A DNA stretch of 64,000 nt from Sciurus carolinensis (GCF_902686445.1 NC_062219.1:149898057-149962056), one strand, 5' to 3'; counted from the stretch's first letter, positions 32,758-44,020 are shown. Made by a program: numbers and translations. The notes: a model not told the origin generated them from the sequence alone.

Positions 32758-33778
32758 TCTGTGGGCTGACATTTTAACTTAGATTCTTTAAAGGGAGATG
32801 TTTCATGTGTCCTTGCATATTTAAATGGGGTCAGTGATCACAGCTGAATCATTATGGATGTGTAGGACCCTGCCGTGCGTGGTGCCCACTGCCGGCTCAG
32901 GTTTGTCTGGCGTAACCTACAGCCAGAGCTCAAGGTTCTGGATCCTGTGTCTGTTTGCGGGTGTTCCCATCTCTGCCTCGCCGGTGGTATTTCAGTTGCC
33001 ACCGCCTCGCCTGCTGCTCTCTCGGATTCTCCTGTGATCTGGGAAGTCTACAGATGGCCCGGAGTCGCTAGGCTCTGGCAGAGTGCCTAGGGCCTCTTGA
33101 AGAAACGAAGCGCAGTGCTTGGGTTTAAGTAGACGGACTCCACGCCATTCTCCCTTGGATATCCAGACTTTATTTTTTCTTATTTCCTGCTTCTTTGGCT
33201 GAGTTCCAGGTAATTACTATTGCCAAAGAAATGTCACATGAATAATAAAGTGTGATTAAGGATGATGTTGGAGAACACAGGAACAGGCAGAAACGGGCGC
33301 CGCCAGGATTCCCCGGCTGGCTGCAGCGGGGCAGCGCGGGCCACGCCCCTGGCGCCCTGGAACCCTCGGGCATGCTGAGATGCACCGTCCGCTGGCCGGT
33401 GGGTCCTGGTGCGGAAGCCTCGGTCGCCTCAGGCTCCGGGCAGCTCCAGGCCGCTGCGCTGGGATCTCCCCGCCCTGTTCCCCCGCTCCTCACTGCGGTC
33501 CTCGGCCTGATCCGCAGGGCCGTGACAGCAGCCAGCCGGACCGCGCTTCACACGCGTGGACGGACGTTTTCCTGGCAGCGATGCGGCCAGCCAGACTCAT
33601 GACGGTCTCTTCTATTTTTCGCTGAAGTCCTCATGACCCGGCTTATTGTTCTGAGCCTGCACGGCCTTCTGTCAACACATTAGACTGGTCAGCACTCCAT
33701 GCTGAGTGGACAGTGAGACCGGTTATTTACAGGACTAACGTGGGTATTTGCCCCAGCTCACCGGGTTCTTTTCTTTCC
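32758..33778. other. 5' flank around a CpG islet
   Basis: No gene recognised outside the GC-rich islet at 33290-33600. The frames crossing it have no similarity I can name. Confidence 0.5.
33290..33600. promoter_or_regulatory. GC-rich CpG islet, candidate regulatory element
   Basis: About 310 bp with many CG dinucleotides (GCGCGGGCCACGCCC, CCGCTGGCCGG, ACACGCGTGGACGGACG), in otherwise CpG-poor flank about 5.5 kb upstream of the MBOAT1 island. It may be an orphan CpG island or enhancer. No matching exon was found. Confidence 0.4.
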
Positions 33779-33983
33779 TTTTTTGAGGGGACGGGGGTAC
33801 TGGGGCTTGAACCCAGAGGTCCTTAGCCACTGAGCCACATTTCATTTTTTTATTTTAAGACAGAGTCTCACTAAGTTATTTAGGGCCTCACTAAGTGACT
33901 GAGGCTGGCCTCAAACTTGAGATCCTCCCGCCTCAGCCTCCCAGGTGGCTGGGATTACAGGTGTGTGCCACCACACCCTCACC
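33779..33983 (-). mobile_element. B1-dID SINE, antisense
   Basis: ID part (TACTGGGGCTTGAACCCAGAGG..CACTGAGCCACATTTC) then B1 part (GAGTCTCACTAAGTTATTTAGGG..GGTGGCTGGGATTACAGGTGTG). Confidence 0.95.
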
Positions 33984-34244
33984 AAGCTCTTTCCATAAAC
34001 TCCTAATGTACTGTTTCTTTTCTAAACTTTTGTCAGTCATTATTGGTCAATGCTGTCAGAGTATCTTATAAATCAATCATTATGTTCCCAGAGATCACAA
34101 AGATATGCTAGTGGGTATTCATGTCACTATTCAACAGGGGACCCAGGCTCAGCTGCCCAGGAGACCTTCAGGATCAACGTTCGCCAGTTTAACCTGCAGA
34201 AACAGTGCTTTGGTTTTGTGAAGAAAGACTCAACCTCCAGCAAG
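33984..34244. other. Short flank stretch, nothing recognised
   Basis: AT-moderate sequence between a SINE and an old repeat; no feature supported. Confidence 0.5.
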
Positions 34245-34560
34245 TGTTGATTAAAGGGCTATTATTTATGAGGCACTATTCCAGGTGCTTGAGATACATA
34301 CCAATTAACCAGCAGGCAGAATCCTTCCCTCTTGGAGTCTCCACTTCCAAGGAAATTACAAACAAAAAGTGCTTAATATTGTCATGTTAGATGATGATAA
34401 ATGCATAGAAAAGAGAAAGAAAGGGACAGCGTGAAGGGGTGGGTGGGGCAGGTGGCTTCAGAGGAGGCCAGGGAGTTAACTGAGGGATTTCTGTGCACAG
34501 GACATTTTAGAAAGAAGAATCACCTAAAGCAAAGGCCCTGAGGCAGGAGCAGGCCCCGCA
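34245..34560 (+). mobile_element. Ancient mammalian repeat, family not assigned
   Basis: GGCACTATTCCAGGTGCTTGAGATAC, TTCCCTCTTGGAGTCTCCA and AAAGGCCCTGAGGCAGGAGC occur in the order of a widespread old mammalian repeat. I cannot name the family with certainty. Confidence 0.4.
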
Positions 34561-34741
34561 GACCAGAGAAACAGCCGTCTAGTCTGTGGTGCTGGAGCCG
34601 AGTGAGGCGGAGGAGAGGGGAAGGGCTGAAGCAGGCGTGGGATGGAGAGACGGCCACGGGGTCTCGGAGGCCATTGGTGATGACTTGGGCAGTTCCATGG
34701 GGAGCTATTCTGGGAACCGATGTTGACAGATGATGTGCCTC

Positions 34742-34965
34742 AGGCTCTTCATGCTGCTGTAACAAACTGCCTTAGACTAGGTCATTTATAAACAACAGAA
34801 ATTTCCTGCTCATGGTTCTGGGGTATGGGAGGTCTAGGATTGGGGTGCCATTGGACTTGTCCTAACCCCCTCACAAAGCCCCGCATCTCCACGTCACCCC
34901 ACTGAGATTATATCAAACACATGAACTTGGGGGGACACATCAGGACCACACCAAAATAACTGCCT
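34742..34965 (-). mobile_element. MaLR LTR (MLT1/MST-like), internally deleted
   Basis: CTGCTGTAACAAACTGCCTTAGACTAGG..CATTTATAAACAACAGAAATTTCC is the antisense 3' end of a MaLR LTR. The other end (AACACATGAACTTGGGGGGACACATC) is also present, but the middle is missing, so the copy is short. Confidence 0.75.
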
Positions 34966-35542
34966 CACACCTCATTTGGATTATTACCCCCTTGGGATTC
35001 TTGTTGTTTCTTATGGTCCCACAGGGCAAGAAAAGACGGGGAGGGAAACGGAATCACTCACACCCTTTCCAGCATCGTGCCGTGAGAGTCACTTGCGTTG
35101 GTATTAAGCACAGCACAACCGCGTCCCCGGATTCGTACCTGCCCAGGACCCAAGGCATTTCCCCGCGTCCTGCTTAGGATATTCATCCACCAGGTTGCAG
35201 TTGACAGAAGCATATTTCACAAGCGCTTGTACAGACACATGTGTGCCCCGGATTGAACCGCAGTCACTCTGCCCGCGGAATCCAGGTGGATTAACCCAAG
35301 CCCAAGAGCGCGCCTTCCGTGCCAGGCCTCTGCCAGCCGGGAGATTTTGCCGACTGAGGGCATTTCTCTTATCTCAGCATTTGCTCCTGATCTTTCTGGT
35401 CCTCTGGCTTCTTTTTTCCACCACCCACATGCGGCAGTCCTGCCGCAGTTTACTGAAGGTGCAGATATCCAAATGCCTTAACAGTAAATATCAAACGTCA
35501 CTATTTCCCAAAGACCCTGCGGCACATTTTCCACCCACAAAC
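34966..35542. other. 5' flank stretch, nothing recognised
   Basis: Mixed-composition sequence without recognised repeat or exon. A + frame at 35195-35593 is open only by chance and runs into a SINE. Confidence 0.5.
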
Positions 35543-35680
35543 CTTTTTTTTTTTTTTTTTTTGGAGACAGGGTTTCACTGTTACCCAGGCTGACCTTGAA
35601 CTTCTAGGCTCAAACCGTCCTCCTGCCTCATCCTCCCGCCTCATCCTCCCAAGCAATGAGAACCACAGGCACGCCCCTCC
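35543..35680 (-). mobile_element. B1 SINE, antisense
   Basis: A T-run of 18, then GGAGACAGGGTTTCACTGTTACCCAGGCTGACC. A local duplication of CTCATCCTCCCGC occurs near 35628-35652. Confidence 0.85.
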
Positions 35681-35706
35681 ATCATTTTATTTAAGGGCAT
35701 AAGGAA

Positions 35707-35932
35707 GTTTTGTTTTTTTTCTTTGTTGCCATACTGGGAATGGAAACCAGGGCCTTAAAGGGTTCATGCTGGGCAAGAGCTCTACCACTGAGCTACATCC
35801 CCAGCCTGTTTTCTCAATTTTGTTGGGAGACAGGTTCTCACTAATTTGCCATGCCTGGCCTTGGACTCCGATCCTCCTGCCTCAGCCTCCCAAGCTGCTG
35901 GGATTACAGGCAAGCACCACTGAGCCCAGATG
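35707..35932 (-). mobile_element. B1-dID SINE, antisense
   Basis: ID part (ACTGGGAATGGAAACCAGGGCC..CTACCACTGAGCTACATCCCCAGCC) then B1 part (GACAGGTTCTCACTAATTTGCC..GCTGCTGGGATTACAGGC). Confidence 0.92.
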
Positions 35933-35956
35933 GTGATAGAAACTTTAAAAGTGGGA

Positions 35957-36208
35957 CCCAGCAGGGTGCAGTAGCACACACCTCCTATCCCAGCAGCTTG
36001 GGAGGCTGAAAAGCAGGAGGATCATGGATTTAGGGTCAGCCTCAGCAACTTAGTGAGACCCTAATTGATTTAGTGAGTCCCCGTCTCAAAACAAACAAAC
36101 AACAACAACGACAACAAAAAGATAGTCTGGGGATGTGGCTCAGATGCTGAGCACCCCGGGTTCAATGCCTGGTGCCAAAAAAGAAGAGGGAGGAGAAGAA
36201 GAAGAACC
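35957..36208 (+). mobile_element. B1-dID SINE, sense
   Basis: The sense copy abuts the antisense one, forming an inverted SINE pair with under 30 bp between. The linker is expanded to AAACAAACAAACAACAACAACGACAACA-type sequence. Confidence 0.92.
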
Positions 36209-36211
36209 TAG

Positions 36212-36480
36212 TGGGAAATCCTTAGATCATTGGAGGCATGTCCCCAAATGGGACTGTTGGGCCCTAACTTTTTCCTGTTCCCTTTTTGCTTCTTGGCCAT
36301 GAGGTGAGTAGTTTTGTTCAACCACGTGCTTCTGCTGTGATACACTGACTAGCCACAGACCCAAAGTAATGGAGCCAAGTTGATCATGAACTGGTATGTC
36401 CAAAACTTTGAACCTTTACTCTTTATGAGTTAACTACTTCAGGTATTGTGTTATAGTTATGGAAAGCTAACTAACACAAG
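36212..36480 (+). mobile_element. Rodent MaLR (MT-like) LTR
   Basis: CTTGGCCATGAGGTGAGTAGTTTTG, CTGCTGTGATACACTGACTAGCC and ACTTCAGGTATTGTGTTATAGTTATGGAAAGCTAACTAACACA follow the 3' half of rodent MT-type LTRs. No internal region. Confidence 0.7.
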
Positions 36481-36721
36481 GAGCAAATACATGCTTTTTC
36501 AAACTCCTTGAAGGGGGATATTAACAAAATGTCTGAAAGTCAGTGCCTTAAAAAAATTCCTACATGCTCCTTCTCAATATTACCACCTCTCAGAAGTAAA
36601 AGCAAGTTGGATTTTGTGTTAATTATTTACTTGCTTCTTTTTGTGCCTTTATCACTTATGTATATATCTCTAAGCATATATTATTGAATGCATCTGTTCT
36701 GACCTCTATAAAAATTCCTGC

Positions 36722-36848
36722 TTGCCTAGAATCTAGAATGCACAAGGCCCTGGATTCAATTCCCAGCACAAGAAACAAAGAATGAAAAGAAGGAAGGAAG
36801 GAAAGAAGGAAGGAAGGAAGGAAAGAAGGAAGGAAGGAAAGAAGAAAG
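36722..36848 (+). mobile_element. ID SINE with GAAG-expanded tail
   Basis: TGCTTGCCTAGAATCTAGAATGCACAAGGCCCTGGATTCAATTCCCAGCAC is the 3' two-thirds of an ID. Its A-rich tail has expanded into GGAA/GAAAG units at 36782-36848. Confidence 0.88.
36782..36848. repeat. (GGAA)n microsatellite in SINE tail
   Basis: AAGGAAGGAAGG arrays with GAAAGAAGG interruptions, about 67 bp, starting directly in the ID poly-A tail. Confidence 0.93.
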
Positions 36849-37704
36849 GTTAGATCTTCTTTAACTTTTGGGGTTTTCTACTCAATATTACATTTGCAAG
36901 ATTTGTCTACATAGAGATATATTAAAATAGTGTAACCATTTTTGCTATATAGTATTCCTTTGTAGAAAATATACTTTGATTTATTTAACAATTACTTGAT
37001 ACATGGACATTGTAGTTGTTTCCAGATTTTTCATTTTAGAAAACATTGCCATCATGAATATTCTTGACTCCTAATAACCAGGTCCAAGAATTTCTCTGTA
37101 GTATATATCTTAGGAGTGAATATTCCCAGATCATAGGCTGGATGCACATTCGTCATTAAAAGATAAGGCCAAACGGTTTTCCAACATGGCTGTTTACTGA
37201 TTACTCTCCCTCCAGCAGGGTGCCAATTCCAAATGCTCCACAACCTAACACTTGGTATTATTGGCCTTATTAATTTTTGCCAAACCAAAGAGGATGAAGC
37301 ACTTTCATTATTTTTTTCTTAGTAGAAATAAAATTGAGCATCTTGTAACTTCTCTCTTGGCCATTCATGTGTCGCCTTCTCTGAAATGTTGATTACTTTT
37401 GTCCTATTTTTCTATAATTTGCTTTGTTTTTGTTTTTTAATTTGGGGAATATTTTTAATGTTGTAGAGACTAATATTGAGCATTAATCAGTCATAATTGT
37501 TGAAAACATCTCCCAACTTTCAGCATGCTCTTCATGGTTTTTTTAATAAATAGTCTTAATTTAGTCATATTTATCCATCTTTCCCATTATCTTTGTTTTA
37601 TTTAAGAAATCTTTCTGGCCCAGAATTTGCACTGTTTCAAAAAATCCCTTTTGTAGTGTCTGGAAACCAGCCACCAAAGACAAGATGGTGAAAGACATAG
37701 AAAA

Positions 37705-37950
37705 GGGAAGGCAGACCAGGCCCAGTGGTGGGCACCATCACCTCAGCTGTTCAGGAGGCTGCGGCAGCAGACGGTGAGTTCGAGGACAACCCGGGCAGCT
37801 TGGCGAGACTCTGTCTCAACATAAAATACCAATGTCCGAGGATGTGGCTCGGGGCAGGTGGCTTGCTTGCCGGGTATGCACAGGCCCTGGGCTCTCCTGC
37901 AGAACTGCATCAGAGAACTCGCCCTGGCAGACACCGAGACCCGTCACACA
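37705..37950 (+). mobile_element. B1-dID SINE, diverged
   Basis: CAGCTGTTCAGGAGGCTGCGGCAGCAGACGG..GACTCTGTCTCAACATAAAATACC plus an altered ID tail (GGATGTGGCTCGGGGCAGGTGGCTTGCTTGCC..CACAGGCCCTGGGC). Confidence 0.75.
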
Positions 37951-38214
37951 GCTGTAGTAACCACAGCCCAGCAACATTGTCCCAGTGGGATTAGAAACAG
38001 GTCAGAGCATGAACGTCAACTTGATACAGGACAGAGCTGGCATTGCAGACCAGTGGGAAAGGCAGAGAAGTTAAGGAAACATCTGGAAATCTGTTCCCGT
38101 GGGAAAAGATGAAGGGTGATCTCCACCACACAGCAGGCCCGAGAACTTACACACAGAACCAAAGCGAAACACTTAGGCAAATGTTTAAGTCAGACAGATG
38201 GATGGATAGACTGA

Positions 38215-38625
38215 CGGACAGAGACAGACAGGGATTGGTTACGAGGCTGTGGGTCATGTGTTGATGGAGGCTGCAGAATCCTACCACCTGCAGTCTGCAG
38301 GCTGGAAGCCCAAGGAAACCAATGGTGCTTTCTGTCCAAGCCCAAAGGCCTGAGACCCAGGGACCCAGAAGGGCAGGACCCAGTCCCTGGGAAGACCCGA
38401 GAGTCGGGCCCACTGTGTCCAAGGGCAGGAGAAGAAGAATGTCCAGCCATGAGAGAGAGAGCAGACCTGCCCTTCCTCTGCCTTTGGTTTCTGTTCAGGC
38501 CCCCAGCCCACCCACACTGCCGAGGGAGACCCGACTCCCTCTACCAATGCAAATGCAACCTCCCTGAGCAATACGCTGAGAGCACCTCCAAAATCTTCCT
38601 GGCCAGCTATTGGGGTGTCTCTTGG
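38215..38625 (-). mobile_element. ERVL-type LTR remnant, antisense
   Basis: The order GGAGGCTGCAGAATCCTACC, GTCTGCAGGCTGGAAGCCC, TCTGTCCAAGCCCAAAGGCCTGAGA, GGTTTCTGTTCAGGCCC and CCAATGCAAATGC matches the reverse of a mammalian ERVL-type LTR that resembles the one at 56640-57090. No retroviral genes flank it. Confidence 0.6.
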
Positions 38626-39588
38626 ACTAGACAGGCTGACACATGACATTAGCCATCAGAGCCACCAAGATGGACACGTAGCCAGGGAAACCCACTGTGG
38701 TGGACCCAGGCGAGGGAGACTCTGCATGGTACTGAGAGGTGGCCTCTCGCACCAGGACAAGATGTGGAGGAGCCTCAAATGCCGGAAGACTGGGCCCCGT
38801 GCCGTTCGACCTTCTGACATCCTGGGAAAGGCAGAATGATGGGTCATAAAAAGATCACTGGTTGCTAGGGGACGGGGCAGGAGGAGGGAGGAAGGGACGA
38901 GTAGGTGGAGCCCAGGGTACATCAGAGCCATAAAACCATAATGTCTCCTGCAGAAAGGAGGCGTCCATGTCATTCCACCCTCATCCAGACCCGGGGGTTC
39001 AGCACAGAGGAACCCTCGTGCCAACCGAAAGTTGAGTTCAGATAACACGTTGACCATCCATTGCAAACCATGGACACGCTCATAAAGCCAAAGAGAAGGG
39101 AAACGGGGGGTGGGAAGTAGAGTGTGTGGGAGTTTCTTGCACTCTCCAGAAACCCAGAGCTGCTATTTTTAAAAAGCATATTCATTTTCTAAAAACATAG
39201 GAGAAGATAGAGGATAAGCTATGTGTCTGTAGGGATCTGGTTTGATGTGCCTACAGCCATCTTGACTGTGACTGCTTTGCCTGCCTGGTGACCCTGGCAC
39301 ACACACCAAACCTTGTAGTACACACAGAGTTGTTCAGGTAGTCAGCTGAGAGGGTCGTACCTGTAACTAATGCCTCGCGTATTTCTTAACTAACATTAGA
39401 CATGTTAATAGTTCTTGAGAAAGGCCAGCTACGTTCTGGTTGGCCTCAGACCACCCATGTCTAGCTGAGCATGTAAGTCCCTTCCTCCTTCCATGGAGTA
39501 TGGAGATCTTCTGGTCTTACTGCTGCCCATGACAGGCTTCTAAGTCCCTAGTAAACAGCACCTGGTATAATCTTGGATCCATCTGCCT
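38626..39588. other. 5' flank; possible LTR-like part, unassigned
   Basis: No gene. From about 39215 to 39570 a TG-starting, moderately GC segment (GGGATCTGGTTTGATGTGCC..GACCCTGGCACACACACC) has LTR-like character, but I cannot assign it. The rest is unrecognised. Confidence 0.35.
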
Positions 39589-39604
39589 TGTGTGTGTGTG
39601 TGTG
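39589..39604. repeat. (TG)n run
   Basis: A short TG dinucleotide run at the edge of the following SINE. Confidence 0.85.
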
Positions 39605-39775
39605 GTATGGGACTTAAACCTGGAGGCTCTTAACCACTGAGCCACACACCCCAGCACTTTCAATTTTGAGATGCAAAGGGCCTCATTAAGTTGCTGAGAC
39701 TGGTCTCCAGTTGTGATCCTCTTGCCTCAGCCTCCCCTGTTGCTGGGATCCCAGGCATGCACCACCATGTCTCAC
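39605..39775 (-). mobile_element. B1-dID SINE, antisense
   Basis: ID part (GGGACTTAAACCTGGAGGCTCTTAACCACTGAGCCACACACCCCAGC) then B1 part (GGCCTCATTAAGTTGCTGAGACTGG..TGTTGCTGGGATCCCAGGCATGC). Confidence 0.92.
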
Positions 39776-39961
39776 TCATATGGAGTTTGATATGACATAG
39801 TCCTTCTTCTCAGAGTGATTTATTAGAGGAAATAAATGCATCAATATGCTACAGTGAGGTGGGATGTAATAACAGTTTATATAAAGCATATGGAAACTAA
39901 ACGTATCTATTAACTGGACCTAGAGCCAGGCCTGGCTACATGCTTATCATTGTAGGTTAAA
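39776..39961. other. Short unassigned flank
   Basis: AT-rich sequence between two SINEs; nothing recognised. Confidence 0.5.
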
Positions 39962-40047
39962 AGGATAACATTGAGATGTGACTCAATGGTAGAGCCCTTA
40001 CTCCCACACATCCTGGGTTCAATCCTCAGCACCCTTAGAAAAAAAAG
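39962..40047 (+). mobile_element. ID SINE
   Basis: GAGATGTGACTCAATGGTAGAGCCCTTACTCCCACACATCCTGGGTTCAATCCTCAGCACC with an A-run of 8. Confidence 0.88.
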
Positions 40048-42397
40048 CCTAAGTTTAATATTTTGATGTCAATTGTATAAGCGTTCACAACATTTTACAA
40101 CAGAGGCAGAAAATGGCTTCTAAAGTAAGAAGAGAAATATGAAACCAACCATCATTTGCTGGGACATTTACTGAACATATTTATAAAGCCCACCCAAACC
40201 TGTCCCAGGCCACACAGTACAGCGCAGCACAGAGAACCTTCCTGCTCTCCTGATTGACTGGGCGGGGCAGAGGGATTCTAGTTAAGGAGCAAACATTTTG
40301 TGTCAACTAGTTTTTCCAAGAAAATAACCGACCTAGGGGACCCATGAGCAGCCCGTGGGGAAGGCTGTGGACGGAGGGAGGGCGCGGGTTCAACTTCTGC
40401 CCTTCTTGATTGTGAAGCTGCCTTATTGAGACTCCCAGCCACTGTTGCTAGCTCTGGCAAAAAAAAGAAAATGGTAAAACAGATCATCTTCAGTGGCCAG
40501 CACCTAAGGTGTGAACAGATCTTTTCTTTTTCCCTAGCATTCACTTATCTTGGCTAAACTTCTGTCCCTTCAAAAACGCTGTGATTTTAAGATTGTCACC
40601 TGTCTCAGCCATGCTCCTCCTGAGGGCCTGTCCTTGGTCCCTATCTCTTACAAACCATCACACAAAACTGGAAATAACCTGAGAGAGAAAACTGAGGGGT
40701 GCAGAACAGAGAGCCCATGGCCAGCTGGTTCTGACCCTTAGGAGGCGCCCCCTCATCCAGAGGCTGATTCCCTGGTTTCCTCCGCACAGAGCTGAGGCCT
40801 GTCCTTAGATGTTTCAGGAGATCAGGTTTAAACTCAATACAATGCAACTCCTCCCCAGAGCTTTGCCCACCCCCATAGCTACCGGGCTGCAGGTTGTGGT
40901 CTCGGCCCTGTTGGCAACCGCTAGCTTTTCTGGCCAGGTCTTCAGCATTTCTTTTATCTTTAAATGACAGAAATCCCAGTTCAAGCGTCCTTAGGAAGGC
41001 GGCTCACTGCCTTCCTCATCGGTAGCACTTGGACACTGGAAAGTCCCAGGGTGTCGCAGGCTGCTTCGCCCTCGGGGGCTCGGGGCTGCCGGGACTGGGT
41101 TTGCCATCCTGAGGCCGGATGGCTGGTCCCCCCAGCGCTCCCCTTAGGGTGGCCAGCTAGCCGGCAGCATCCCTTCCTCTCCTGTCCCCAGCTCCCGTTG
41201 CATTCTTCCCCCAGAAGCGCCAGGGCGGAGTCTCCTGGGCTCCGCGCATCGCTGAACCAAGTGGGGCCGGCCTGCCACGCCCTCCGGTGCAGCCCGGATT
41301 GACAGCTCAGCCCCATCCTCCAGACTAAGGGGGTGGCGGCAATTTCCAACAAAAAATATGGTTCAGCCGCCAAAAGGAGAAATGAATGTCAAGCTATGGA
41401 TGAAAACAGATGTCCACTGGAACTCTCCCTGTTACGTGGGAGCATTGGGCTTTTGTCTGACTGTGATGTAGACATCTTGACTAGCTCACTCCAGGGTTTT
41501 GGTTAAGTCACCTAACCTCTCTGAGTTAATTTACTCACTATAAGAGGAAGGAGAAAAGGAGAAATAATCACAAAAGCTATTTCTACTCTTAATCCCATCA
41601 TTTTGTGACATGTGTTGAGTGGAGGAAAATAAGACTTTAAAATGTATTCTCAATCAAAAGCAGTGACGAGGTTAGGGTTTCGCGTCTGTCTGGTTTATCA
41701 AGGATGCTAACTCCCTGGGAGTCCCTAAATGAAGTTCTAGTATCGACATGGAGTATCTGTGATCAATTAATAAGCGAGAGCTCTTAGAGATGGAAAAAGG
41801 CTCTCGGCAAGGAGTCAAGAGAAGAATTCTTATTTCTTAATTGTAAAGGATCACAGAAGATGGGGATCTAAAGAAATAGTTTTAATTGCAGGCTTTGGTG
41901 AACTCAGATTTTAAAATAAAAAAGATAGGAAAGGTGGAAATAGGGGGGAAACCAAGGAGAAGGGGGGAAAAGATACTGACTTCTAAAAATATCAGGAGGC
42001 CCACGTGCACAGTTATTTGAGGCATGCCGCTGTGAGACTGGCCAGGGGTGTCTGGAAGGAAAACAGGGGCCTGGGACTCGGACAGAACTGCGGGCCGTGG
42101 CCACCTCTGCACTCAGTGTTCGCTGGCTGTAGAAATGGAGCAAATCACCTCCACAGCCAGGGTGCTTTCCTCATCTGTAAAATGGATATGTGCCTTTTAT
42201 CACAGGAGACTCTGGTGACATAAAATAAAGTCCCTGGCATTCAGAAGTCACTCCAACAGCCCAGTCTTACGAAGGTTCTTATTGTCTAAAGTCACAGAGA
42301 CACTCTCTTCATTTCACAAATGACATGAAACTTAAGGGATAGGAACAACGTCAGGTCCCAGCTGGAGCCCAGAGAGATTTCCCACCGCCTCCCTGGG
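40048..42397. other. 5' flank with two MIR-like relics
   Basis: MIR-like sense pieces at about 41495-41600 (AAGTCACCTAACCTCTCTGAGTTAATTTACTC) and 42135-42250 (TTCCTCATCTGTAAAATGG, AAAATAAAGTCCCTGGCATTC). Around 41030-41300 GC content rises with scattered CpG, but no exon is supported. Confidence 0.5.
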
Positions 42398-42488
42398 TCA
42401 GCAATCCTTTATTAAGTGCTGGGACAGAACCCAGTGTCTCCAGCATGTCAGGCAGGAAATCTACCACTGAGACGTTCCCCAGGCTCAC
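42398..42488 (-). mobile_element. ID SINE, antisense
   Basis: GTGCTGGGACAGAACCCAGTGTCTCCAGCATGTCAGGCAGG..CTACCACTGAGACGTTCCCCAGGC. Confidence 0.85.
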
Positions 42489-42599
42489 TCTAAATAATCA
42501 AAAACCTCGGTTGCCTCATACGTAAAATTAAAATACTTTCCCATTTTATACATTCTTGTGAATGGCCAATGAAATCACTTTACAGTGAGAACTTTCTTC

Positions 42600-42669
42600 G
42601 GAGTTGCTAGGGACAGAACTCAGAGCCTTGTACATGTTGGGTAAGTGCTCTTAGCTGCATCCCCAGCCC
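42600..42669 (-). mobile_element. ID SINE, antisense
   Basis: TTGCTAGGGACAGAACTCAGAGCCTTGTACATG..GGTAAGTGCTCTTAGCTGCATCCCCAGCCC; an incomplete box A. Confidence 0.85.
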
Positions 42670-43196
42670 TTGTGAAAGCATTTTAAACCTGGAAAGTTCT
42701 GTACAAGTCTGTATGGGTTGGGGGTGCCACGTTGAGGTGTTGGGGTGCCACGTTGTGTGCAGGTGGTACACTCTGCAACTGGGGGCATGTAAGGGAGCAC
42801 CGTTCACTTTGCAGACATCACAGATTTGCAGCAGAATTCTGATGGCTGGGAACAAAATGCCCCATTAAAAAAATCAGTGCAACTATTTCAAACAGAAGAA
42901 ATCCTCTTGAAATGGGAAAGTCTTTTTTCTAATTTTCATGAAAGCACCTTGTAAGTCAATATGTCCCTCTGGTTATTTATTCCAATTAATCCCAAAATAC
43001 ACAATCCAACTATTACATAAAAATTAGAGTAATATGTTTGTAACAATCAAAAGTCTGAAAATAGAGTAAATGGAGGGAGCTCCCTGTTCCTTGATGTGTT
43101 CAAGCAAAAGTTAAAATCATTAGTGAAGGATATTACATTAGAAATGGCTGGATCAAGTCAAAAGCTAGAACTGGTCATCTCTGTAAGAAAGAGAAT
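42670..43196. other. 5' flank stretch with small duplication
   Basis: GGGGTGCCACGTTG occurs twice within 42721-42756, separated by AGGTGTT. The rest is AT-rich and unrecognised. Confidence 0.5.
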
Positions 43197-43307
43197 TCGT
43201 GAGCTGGTCGCTGTGGCATGCTCCTGTAATCCCAGCATCTCAGGAGGTTGAGACAGGAGGGTTGCAAATTCGAGACCAGCCTCAGCAATTTAGTGGGGTC
43301 CTGCTAA

Positions 43308-43358
<51 letters not shown>

Positions 43359-43425
43359 AATGGACTGGGGATGTAACTCAGTGGTAAAGCGTTCCTGAGT
43401 TAAATCCCCAGTACCAAAGAAAGGG
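43197..43425 (+). mobile_element. B1-dID SINE with AATA-expanded linker
   Basis: A B1 head (CTGTAATCCCAGCATCTCAGGAGGTTGAGACAGG) and ID tail (GACTGGGGATGTAACTCAGTGGTAAAGCG) are separated by an AAAT tetranucleotide array of about 54 bp grown from the usual AAATAAAAT linker. Confidence 0.94.
43307..43360. repeat. (AATA)n microsatellite inside a SINE
   Basis: About 13 AATA units between B1 and ID parts; likely length-polymorphic. Confidence 0.95.
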
Positions 43426-43499
43426 GGGAGGCGGGGTTAGTGGACAACGTACTGAGTATTGCGCTTCCCTGCTAATTCCTTGAGTCCTGATAAGAGTCC

Positions 43500-43600
43500 T
43501 TCAAAGTTCATGTTTTATAATCCTTGCTTGGAGGATAAAAAGATCAAGCCATTTGCCAAAATTCATATAAAGCTAGTAAGTGGCAGCAACTGTACTCTCA
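43500..43600 (-). mobile_element. MIR-like SINE, antisense
   Basis: GATCAAGCCATTTGCCAAAATTC..AAAGCTAGTAAGTGGCAGCAACTG fits the antisense MIR. Confidence 0.55.
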
Positions 43601-43607
43601 GGATCAG

Positions 43608-44020
43608 TTTCCTACAGCCACTGTGACAAATCATCACAAACTTAATGGCTTAAAAACAACAAAAACGCTATCTCGCAGTTGTGTGCATCGGCAGTTCAAA
43701 ATGCGCTCAGTGGGCTGAGGTCAGGGTGCCAGCCGGGCCCTCCTGTCTGGCGGCTCTGGAGGGGAACCTGTCATCCTGCCCTTCCTCCTTCTAGAGGCTG
43801 CCCGTGCTCCCTGGCTCGTGGCCTCTCCAATCCTCAGAGCCAGCAGCGGCTGGCCAAGTCTTTCTCGCATCTCACCACCTGGATGCCACTCTCCTGCTCC
43901 CTCTTCTGTCCTTTCTGGACCCCAGTGACCATGTAGAGTCCATCTGGATAATCTCATTCCGTCAGGCCAGCTGATTGACAGCCTTCGTTCTGTCTGCAGC
44001 CTTAATTTCCTCTTGCCGAG
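43608..44020 (-). mobile_element. MaLR (MLT1-like) LTR, antisense
   Basis: GCCACTGTGACAAATCATCACAAACTTAATGGCTTAAAAACAAC, CTTCTAGAGGCTGCCCGTGCTCCCTGGCTCGTGGCC, TCTTTCTCGCATCTCACC and CAGCTGATTGACAGCC follow the antisense order of MLT1-type LTRs. Confidence 0.6.

Larger units (their letters stand above)
36590..37675 (-). mobile_element. Old L1M LINE, antisense, split by ID
   Basis: TATATAGTATTCCTTTGTAGA, GACATTGTAGTTGTTTCCAG, CAGCAGGGTGCCAATTCCAAATGCTCCACAACC..ACACTTGGTATTATTGG and the later GTCATATTTATCC..TTTAAGAAATCTTTC blocks keep the antisense L1M ORF2/3' end order. The ID at 36722-36848 interrupts it. Confidence 0.75.

Noticed and set aside
36782..36848. Possible CRISPR-like repeat array
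   Set aside because: A simple tetranucleotide microsatellite in a SINE tail, without spaced repeats; the host is a mammal.
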